Positions 54,801-64,000 of a stretch of 64,000 nucleotides of DNA are shown here, one piece after another. A program made the position numbers and the translations under genes. Location: the NCBI RefSeq assembly GCF_030867145.1, contig NC_134419.1:3224001-3288000 (forward strand), written 5' to 3'. The notes under the pieces are model-generated. The model saw only the letters and a list, made by a program, of their open reading frames with translations, ran no database searches and was not told the DNA's origin. Each line of letters starts with the position of its first letter. The stretch's first letter is position 1. The stretch comes from Opisthocomus hoazin (taxonomy: Eukaryota > Chordata > Aves > Opisthocomiformes > Opisthocomidae).

Positions 54801-56580
54801 AGTTGTTGGGCTAGGAGGTTGCTACTGCCCTATTCCCAACTATCTGCTCATCTGGAGAAGAAACCAAATGCTTTCTCAACCTTCTGTTTGAGATATCCCA
54901 TTTCACCCCTTGCAAATAGTTTATCTGATGTTTGTGTAGCCTTGAGAGAAGAAGACTTGTCAGGACTGACATGTGTAACCTAGATTTGGTTTATGTAGCC
55001 CATGTGGTGCTGGCAAGTGGGGCAGTGTGTTCTCCTGGAGACTTCAAAAAGGACCTGCTTGTAGTCGATCGCTTCTTTCTCCCAGTTCACCCCATTCCCA
55101 GACACGCCCGTGTATGGTGGGTGGTGCACACCTGCTGGGGCAGAGCAGGAGAGTGGGAGCAGGGATGTGGGCGTTTGTCCTTCCTACACCACCACTGCTC
55201 AGTGCCCATCTGGGTCCTGGCAGGAGCCCGGCTGTGGCAGAGGGACCTCAGTGTGGGCTGAGCTGTGAAGCAGAGAAGGGGGAAAGGTGCCCATCCTTTA
55301 CACTGCTGTAGCTAGGCTGCCATCAGTGCCCAGAATAGCTTATTTAAGGATAAACTACTATAGTTTTCCACTTGCACTGCACCGTACAACCATTAAATAA
55401 CAGAAAAAAACCCTTCCCTCTTTCACCAGGATGGTATGAGGCTTAGCTAACTCGCACTTTTAAGGTACTGGGATAGTCTGTTGGTGAGAATCCATAACTT
55501 CTTCATTCATTTTCCCCTCCAGGTGGTCAGAACAGAGTTGGCATTTCACTGATGGACGCAACAGAGGCATCTCCATTGTGGCCAAAGTTTTGCAGAGGGC
55601 TCTTGCTTGCTGTAGGTGATTCTGATGGCCAGAGAGGCTTACAGGGATGGAAAGTCATGCCCTAGGGTAAAGGACTCCAAGGAGCTCAACCCAGAGCAGG
55701 TTAGGAAGACATGATGATAAGTTTCTACAAGAAGAAGAGAACTTTCATCATGGTCTTTTCGATCTGTATCCTTCAGGCAAGACAACAGTGAGGTGTAGGA
55801 AGCAGCTAGGCAAATTCAGAGTAAAAATCAGTGCATGTTTTTCAAGTGTGAGGAACAATTCAACAAGAAGCCCAGTGGTTTGGGGTTTTTTTGCTGGCCA
55901 TTTTAAAATTAGGATTGTTCATTTCTCTGAAAGTGATGCTGGAGTTTAAACAAGAATGAAGGCAGAACTCTCTGTGCCTGTGATGTGAGAAGAGGCTGAG
56001 GGATCCTCACAGTCCTCCCTAGCTTTATATTCCGTAGAGACCAAAGTCCTAGTCCTGCCCTCACCTCCATCCCTGCAGTGGAGCCGTTAGGAAGGGGCTA
56101 AATCCCTCATCACTGCCAAATAAGCAGACCTGCCTATCCTGGGTGCCCCTGGGAGGATTTTGGGCTTCTGGGTGGTGCAGAGTGTGGCAGGGCTGGTCTC
56201 CACTCCTACGAGCAGGAGTGCATGGATGCACCATGCCCTGCCCTGTCGCCTTCCTGCTTTTGATGCCCAAGAAGTCACAGGAAGGTTTAAACCTCAGGAG
56301 TTCCCCAGAGGGATTTGATGCTTCATCCCGAGCTCCCTGTGCAGTCAGTCTATGCTGCAAAGCCATTTCTGCACCATCCTCCTCCCCAACACCACACCCA
56401 CACCCAGACACACGCTGCACCTCCAGTCACAAAAGCCAGAATATATCTCAGAAAGGCTCCAAAAAATCCACTTTTCTTTTATAATAATATTTCCACAGGC
56501 CAAGCAATTGATGGCTGGACTAGAGGAAAACATACATCTTTGCTTCTGAGTAATAGGCTGCAGATTTGCAAGACTAAATC
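48887..56580. other. FOXD3 upstream gene-poor flank; no gene recognised
   Basis: About 7.7 kb of mostly unique sequence. 50.0-51.1 kb is AT-rich (possible non-coding conservation), 51.1-56.5 kb is near 50% GC. A short 15-bp tandem repeat (caaggctataggggca) is at 52083-52116. Several medium-length open frames are present, but none resembles a protein or has a convincing codon pattern. Confidence 0.45.
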
Positions 56581-56589
56581 CTTTTAAAA

Positions 56590-57300
56590 ACCCCGAATCA
56601 CATCCATTCAGTTCGTAAAAGAAAAAGAAGTCTAATTTGATAATGTTATACGTAAAGCGTTTTCTTGACTTAGATATATTCTAGGCGTGCCAGTTATATA
56701 GTATGGAACAAGCAGGGGGAAAGGACTTGATCACATTCAGATGATACTAAATTATCTTATGACATAGGCTGTATCTTTTTTACAACAGAAAATGGAAACA
56801 ACTGTGTCCTTGACCTTCAAAAAGGAATTGACTTCCCTAGCTTAACTATTCAAACAAACAACTGTGTACTCTCTTCAATTCCTGTGATAATTTTGATTTA
56901 CTGTAAATGACTGAATTTAATGAACTAAATTATGCTATTTAAATGCATTTTGTGAATGGTATTGTAGTTTGTTACTAAGCATTATGTCTATGCTAAAGTG
57001 TGCTGTAAATGATATGATATGGAACATATGTGCTGTATTCATAATTTAACTGTTGCTATGGAGTGCCTTCTTCAATAGGCTTCTTTGAAAAACGAGTTCT
57101 TTATTTACCTGGTGAAATGAAGGTGATTTCTCAGCAGATCTCTAGGTCTCACTGACCTTGACAGAATTACAGTGCTAATATTTTCACATGGATGAACTGT
57201 TCTTCAATAATTTTTCCAAAATAGATGGCACAAATAGGTTTTCCATTAGTGCTGGGACATATTGCATGTTTTCTAATCTCACTTTTCTTTTTGTTTGAAC
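56590..57300. promoter_or_regulatory. AT-rich CpG-poor stretch; candidate conserved enhancer
   Basis: Long unique AT-rich segment with attatgctatttaaatgcat (POU/homeodomain-like), repeated ctgtaaatgat-type motifs, and TGACCTTGA at 57153-57161, which is the reverse of the TCAAGGTCA nuclear-receptor monomer site (ERR/NR5A type). No repeat or exon signature. Conservation was not tested. Confidence 0.3.
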
Positions 57301-60300
57301 AAATGTTTATTACAGCTACTGCAAAACGACTCCCATCCTCATTAGTGATAACAGGTTTCTGAGTTCAGAGCTGGATCTCAGGGTCTTGGATGTGATTTCC
57401 ACAAATGCCTTGAGCCTGATGCCACAGAGACCGCCAGTGCCCAGCTCCCGCGTCTGGCCATGCGATGCAACGTGTGTTACGCTCCTTGTAGGAGCTGCTG
57501 CTGAAGCACTTAGTACCTTTGAATTTCTGTATTTATGCTGATTTTTGAGATCAAACTCAAGCACTAAAACAAATTGCTTTTTTTAAACCCTGCCCCACTG
57601 CTGGCCCTGGAGTTGTTGTTTGTCACTGCAGTGGTTGTGTTGTGTGGAACAGAGCTGCGAGACTGCCTGTTCCTCGTCTTCTGTGATCTGCCTCTCGGTG
57701 TCCTCAGGAGAGATAAACATTCAGCCTTGCCGGACCATCAGGACCATACTCAGGTCTGCGTAGAGACAATCTGTGACTCTTCTGGAGATCCAGCCTGATC
57801 TCCTGCAGAAGCTCTGAAACGCGTGCTCCTACACAGACGCTCCTCGCTAGTGAGTCCTCCTTGTTCTACGGCCCCTTTCGCAGCTTGGTTCCGAGACAGC
57901 AAAAACACCCTGCTCTTTCGGTAAAGCACACTGCCAGCTGCGAATCAGATGCAAAAGCTCAAATGGTTGCTTTTGATAGCTTTTTACAATCCTAACCCTC
58001 TATTTGAGCCTTACTTTCAGATATATCTGTGTGGTGTCCAGAGCATGGTTTAATATGTGGCACTAATTGGACAGGATACCACTAATGAAAGACCAAATCC
58101 CAGTTCCAGCAAAATCATGCAAACTAGATAGTAATTGGGAGTGGCAGGAAGTGGCATTTCTTGAGCTAACTAGATCACTTACTGGACAATACTTGAAGTT
58201 TGGTTAAAAATTTAAATGATAAATAGACAATATATAAAATTAATCCCAATGTTTTCAGAAAATGATGAGAAGTTGAGTAAAACCTCTAGAATTTCAATTG
58301 CTACTTTTAAATTTGGAGCCTCATTTCAGATTTTTCTTACTCTCTTTTTCTTCCCAAAGGGAAAATGGTAATGCTATCTGAGAGCAAATAACAACGCAAG
58401 AAAATTCTGGCAACAACAGGGAAGGATTTTTGCAATATCTTGGAAAATATCAGTGTTCATGCCATGCGCATTTAGCGGGTCAAATAAGGACGCTCTTTAA
58501 AGTGCTGATGAAACACTCAGCCATATATAATGCCACCTTTTCACTAATTTGAACATTCGCAATAAATTATGGCTGGATTTCATAACTGTTCATCAACCAT
58601 CAGCTCCCAAGGAGAACAGCTGAATTTTTTGAATATTGATGGCCTTGGGAAACCTGGTTGGTTTTAACTCTATTTTGTGTGCTACCGTTGCAAATGAATG
58701 TAGCAAATATCCTAAGGTTTTTTTAATAGCCATATTTCCAACAGCATATATCACTGTCGGCATTTTTATATGTGCAAAGGCTCCTCCTGGAGGTCAATTG
58801 TGTTGTTAGGTGTCCTGCTCCACAGCTCAGCATGCTCAGGTGGATTTTTGCAGACCAGCCTGGGTTCCTGCATGTGTCAGAAAACGCGCTTGAAAACCAA
58901 ACTGTCAAAAATAGAAAACCAAACACATGTGGTATGCTTAAGAAACACTTGCTGAAAAGCCCATTCCTAAATATTTGCGAATCAAGTGGGTCTGTCAGTT
59001 CGGATGTGTCTATAGAGGAAGAAAAACCTGAAGATGACTTCACATTTTAACTTTCACTTGAAAAAATAAATGGAAAGATCTGCTGAAGGAACCGTGCTCA
59101 CCCCTGCACGGCGCACAAACAGCAAGGTCTCCTCCGAAAGAGGAGAACGCTTCCCAAGACCTGTCTAAAATGGGTACCCGCCGGCATCTCCTGCTGCGGG
59201 CAGCTTTCGTGCATAGCCAGCGTGTCCAGGAGGATGAACAAAGCCTGGGCCTGAGGTGAAGCCCAGATCGTCGCCTTGCTGCAGTGCTGCTGCTTCAGCG
59301 AGGGCAGTGCTGGAAGCAGGCTGGGACCCCTGCCCATTGCCCCTGCCGGCACAGCTCCGCGAGAGGGGATCGTCCTCTTGCACTTAGTTGGCTCTGTTTT
59401 TATATTGGGTTAATCAGCCGCAAAGCAAAATGATGTGCAGAAAGTGGATAAGGCCTCTTGAGCCACGAATTACCACGGCATGAGCAGTCTCCCCTGGGTA
59501 CCTGCTCTGCATTGTGTACCATAATTGTGCGAGAGAGAAGGAGCTATTTTTCAGCAAGTGGCTATTGGATACTTCCTGTGCTGCATATCAACAACCAGAT
59601 CTTGACCCAGAAATGTCAGTCCCCGCTCAGAGCAGACAAGGAAGCATAATTAGAGATGCTCTGGCAGCGTATTTTAGCACTGATGGTGACAATGTTTAAA
59701 TTTTTAATCAGGCATGTAACATAAAAAGCACATAACATGAAATGTGAAAAGAAAATTGGCAAATACCAACGTGCTGTTTGACACTTTATTTCACTGAAGG
59801 AAGTGAACATCAATAAACATTATTTATCATAAATGACAGAGAGCAAGGCGTGTTTCTAATAAAAACCTTCACATTGCAAAGGGTGAATCTCGTAAAAGCG
59901 CCCTTACAGTACTGTAAAAGCCATGCTGGTCCAGCTCACAAATGGAAACACAGAGACCTTTCTTGTGAGGCTGTAACGTGCACCTAGATGTGTTCCCTTG
60001 TGACTGCTGTCTTTGAGGGGGCAGAGATGTCCCCGCAAGGTGCAAGGACCCTCCTCTTTTACCTGCCATGTCCTGATGTGGCACAGCTCGGAGCCCTACG
60101 GTGGATGACGCAGATGTGCCTACATGTGTGACACAGCAAATGTCTTCCCAGGTCTGAGGCTCAACCCTTCAAGAACCAAATATCCAGAGTCAAGTTTTGC
60201 TCAGTGCTGGCAAGCATTGAGCTCACTAGTCAGGTATTTCTAGCTGGAATTCGAGAGACAAACCAAAGACATGGGGTGGGGTGCAGCTGTACTGATCCCA

Positions 60301-63195
60301 GGTGTAAATGGGGAGCTGTTGCGTGACCCCCTCACACCAAAACTCTTACAGTATCTTCCTGTTTTTGCAAACACTTTCAACATCAACGTCTCCATCAACT
60401 GTTTGGCACTTTCTCCTGCTGAAACCCTGTCCCACCTACCAGGCGTATTTGATGTGGGCTTCGCTGAGTGAGGTCCTGTGGTGTTCTGAGCCTGGAAAAG
60501 CACTGAGCTCGCTTTACAGGGCTAGGTGGATGCACCCAAAAAGGACTTGAGGGAAGTGCGAAGGTGCCAATCCAAGTATGCCAAAGTTAGAAAAGGCCTG
60601 ACTTAGGGCTATTCTTGTCACTTTAATTTGTCTCTGTCGTATGCCCGAATAGAGAGAGTCTCCAACTGCATGATTCCAGCTTCTGCAACAAAAGACATAC
60701 AAACTTAGAGAAGGCAACCCATTTGTGCAGTACACTCTGTGACAAACTGTGCAATTGCTACTGAGGCCCACGTGAACACACGTGCATTCCCTGCTCACTT
60801 CCCAGTTTCTGGAGCTCCTCTCTGCCTTCTCTAGCTGTAGTCCTCCTTTTCCTCCCACTTGAAAATCCCCTTCTCTTCCAGTCCTAGTCCCTGACACGTG
60901 CCTCCCTGTTCCAGGTGCCTGTGTTTGCTTCCTTACTGCCAGGACTGACTCTTCTCTCCTCTACACCAGGGTTACATTTTCCCGGTCTGTGATGTTGGAA
61001 TGTAGTTGTGGAAGAGCTGAGAGCACAGGAGGCAGAGTGGCCTGAGGCAGGAGGGAGCCTAGGAAGCCCTGCTCAAGTGCCAAAGCTATGGGCTGCTCTT
61101 CTTTTGCTTGCTCTGATGGGATGCTAGCTGCCTGGCTGATGGGAGCTGTGAGGAGAAGCAATGTGCTATGCGCAGAAGACAGTCAAATTTTAAGTACAAA
61201 CCATACTGAACTGGGATCTCCTCAATGAGATGGTTGTGAGATTCCTCTTAACGTGGGCAAAATAAAATCTTTTGCCTTGTCCTAGTTTTAAGGAAGATGT
61301 GAATCCACCCTTTCCTTTTTATTCTTTTTTTTTTTCCTTTTCTGAAATGTAGCAAAATTGTCCGGCTTGTGGCAAACAGTCTTCATGGGACATTTCATCT
61401 CAAATGGGTAAAGGCTGGCAAAGGTATGGGCAACTGAAAGCGGATTTATACAATGGGCAGCATCAGACAAGCTTAACTGTAGGCACTCATCTGCCCCACT
61501 TTTCATGGTATTCATAATAAAGCTTTTCATGGGAGCCTGCCTGGGTTAACTCCTGGACGATCACAAGCCTGCGTGTTGCGAATAATAGGATCATTGCCTA
61601 AAATATCTCCATATTTACTAAGTTTCATATTCCAGTTTTGTGCCTCTCTTTTGTCCTGCTTTTTCTGTTTTGTTTTCCATTCCCTTCATGCTGTTACACT
61701 AATATTTTCCATCTTGGTTCCAAAGGCTGCCATCATTAGCTCCTGCACCACGTGCGTGTTTGTGTCTCTCCATCAGATTTGTGAGGAGGCTGCTATGGCA
61801 TGGCCAGCTCTCATGGCAGTGTTTCCAGATAGCAGATGGTGACAGCTCAGCGCTGTCACCCGAGGCAGCCGGGGTGAGTTCCCTCTCTTGGAAGCATGCA
61901 CCGTGGCTGGGGCATGTGTTCAGACTGGGGCATGGCTAGAACTGGTCAGAAAGTCTGGGGATTTTGGGCAAAGAAAGAGGATAGAAATTAATTCTTTTTT
62001 CTAAGGAGAAGTAGTTTTGCATTTATTTCATATTGAGGCAACTGATAAAATGCTCTGTTGTCAGCCCACACTACCCAGCAGGAGTAGCTGTTTCTATTCC
62101 CTAGAGACATGACTCCATGGCACCCCATATTAAGTTCCATCACACAGTGCTTGGTAGTTACAACAAATGGTAAATTTGTGTCCTGGGAAGAAATAAGAGA
62201 GTTTGTGACTGGACTGTTAGCCCTCCTTTAGACTCCACGGACTGGGTCAAGCACGAGACAGTTTATGCTGGCCCGAAATCCCAGGTGAAAGCCAGGAATG
62301 TTCGTCCCAGCTCCCTACCAACTTTTGGGGCACTGGACACAAACATTTTCAGACCAGATCCTTACATTTGATTTCACTGGGATTTAGATACTAAAGGATT
62401 TGGGTCTTAATCTCTGCTCTAGTTTCCCAGCTGAAAGACAGTAGTAATCTTTCTCTGCCATACAGCAGACTTGCAGCAAGTAATTATTTCATATTTGTAG
62501 ACTGCTTTGGAAAGAATGTGCTCCGTATTGCTGATGTTATTAACTTTTGGAGCCTAAGATGGAGCCGTAGAAGTGCCTCTGTGCTGTGCAGTCCTTGCTG
62601 CTCTCGAAATCCAAGGAATATTCAGAGCGTTTGACAGGAAAAGCTCTTAGCCACAGAAAGGAATCCTTCCACACAACAAGAATTTGGGGAAATAACGTAG
62701 AACTACCAGTGCACAGTCTGTGTCCTGTTGCAAAGAGAGTGTGTTTCCAGCCCACATAAAAGCCGTATTTACTTATCCTGTCAGATGATTTTGTGAGGGT
62801 GTTGCAGAGGGCAGGAACATGCCAGTGTGACTGAGTCGACTTGCAGAGAGGACTTACTCAGACAGCAGATGTTTGAGTAGAGGTCAGGGTTAGCAAGGAC
62901 AGGCCACAGGGTCTGGTGAGTGGAGTAGATATGCAGAACAACAAATAAATGTAATGTGGGACAAATCTTAGTCATATGGTCAGAGAGCTCACACCTCCCT
63001 CTCCCCCCATCATGCATGTCCATGCAAGTTAAGTTAGCACTTACATATTTTCCTCAACAGGAATAAACTTTCAAACAGACTCCATCAAGTCCCAGCTTAC
63101 TATTTTAGAAATGAGAGGTATGTTCTGGCCTGATCACTCAATCCTCTGAACGTGTGGTGACAAAATTTCTTGCTAAATAAAACATCCCTCTCTCT
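57300..63195. other. FOXD3 upstream flank; no gene recognised
   Basis: Mixed-composition intergenic sequence. 58.48-58.66 kb is AT-rich and could be regulatory. No coding exon, RNA gene or mobile element is supported. Confidence 0.4.
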
Positions 63196-63206
63196 GTGTA
63201 TGTATC

Positions 63207-63242
63207 TGTACATATGTGTGTGCATGTGCGCACGCATGCGTG
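63207..63242. repeat. Strict purine-pyrimidine alternation (36 bp), Z-DNA-prone
   Basis: Thirty-six consecutive bases alternate pyrimidine and purine (tgtacatatgtgtgtgcatg then tgcgcacgcatgcgtg), rich in TG/CG steps. Confidence 0.85.
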
Positions 63243-63639
63243 GGTGTGAGAGCATTCAAAATTCTATTAATTTGATGTGCACTGTGCAGGAATGTGAAGA
63301 AACAAACCCATAACTTTTCACATAACGTAGAGAAGCCTTAGGCAACCCATACAGAGCCGTCTTTTATCCACCTCAACATGCATCCACTCCGGCCATGCCA
63401 TTTAACGTTTCAGCTGGTTCCTGGTCTTTTTCCTATTCCTGTTGGGAAACCGTTAGGTATTGAGGGACTGAATTTTAAAATTTGATTTCTGTTGTTTGCA
63501 AAGGAAATCGTGACCTGGCTCCCTTTGAGGCATTCAAAATGAAGGGGGTTTTTTTTTACCTTTTCTTGTTTTTATATAATTTTCGATAATTTCCTCTTGC
63601 CTTGTGCTATTTTAAGATGTTTAACTAAGTAGCTCCAGA

Positions 63640-63900
63640 AGAACCATTCGCAAATAGTGTTGATCTGTGTTTTGAAAGTTTAACATACACTATCCAGCGC
63701 ACATTTACATACACCACCAAAATCCGGCATTTGGGAAATTAAAACAACAAAACTTGATTGCATATCATGATTTCATATTTTGCAGATGTTAATATTTAAT
63801 CATACGCAGAGCCATTTAGCTTAAGTGCATTAATGTAACTCATTTAAAAGAGGCCAGTAATTGTCCTATTAACTCCCAGCCTGGATGTTATCCATGCTGC
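63640..63900. promoter_or_regulatory. AT-rich unique stretch at window edge; candidate conserved non-coding element
   Basis: Motifs include gttaatatttaatcatacgc, gtgcattaatgtaactcatt and ggccagtaattgtcctatta. It resembles the other enhancer-like islands. Composition only. Confidence 0.25.
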
Positions 63901-64000
63901 CCTGCTGGTAAGGCCAGAGGGAGAGTCTCCTATTGGCACCCACAGAGATTGCTCTGATCTGTTGAAAATCCTGTTAAAATCTAATTACTTAGGAGAATAG

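Overview
The window looks like bird nuclear DNA, probably chicken or a close relative. It carries CR1-type LINE tails ending in the avian ATTCTGTG-type repeat, its CpG islands are compact, and its two recognisable genes are vertebrate genes in a conserved order. There are no operons, CRISPR arrays or recognisable tRNA or rRNA genes. I did not find a new multi-gene system; what stands out is splicing architecture and candidate regulatory DNA.

Two genes are supported, both on the minus strand. ALG6 (ER alpha-1,3-glucosyltransferase that adds the first glucose to the N-glycan lipid precursor) runs from a CpG-island promoter near 28.35 kb to a stop at 4770. I could join 14 coding exons that keep phase throughout: 1,524 nt, 507 codons plus stop. 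FOXD3 (forkhead repressor of neural crest and pluripotent cells) is a single exon at 35565-36755, with a likely promoter near 37.44-37.48 kb and a poly(A) signal near 35.02 kb. The order and orientation FOXD3 then ALG6 match human chromosome 1p31, with a much shorter gap here (about 7 kb).

Layout: 1-4.5 kb is the 3' flank of ALG6, with a CR1 tail at 3.5-3.7 kb. 4.5-28.35 kb is ALG6, with AT-rich introns that include one U12-type intron and two GC-AG introns. 27.8-42 kb is a long CpG-rich domain holding the ALG6 promoter, a 44-bp minisatellite, a CR1 tail, FOXD3, a long homopyrimidine tract and several AT-rich islands dense in homeodomain-type sites. 42-64 kb is the upstream flank of FOXD3: no gene seen, two CR1 tails, some low-complexity repeats, and stretches that look like conserved non-coding enhancers. 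That last reading rests on composition only, because I could not align other species.

The two genes are not functionally linked. ALG6 is a housekeeping glycosylation enzyme. FOXD3 is a tightly controlled developmental regulator, and the large gene-poor flank and the CpG domain are best explained as its regulatory landscape.
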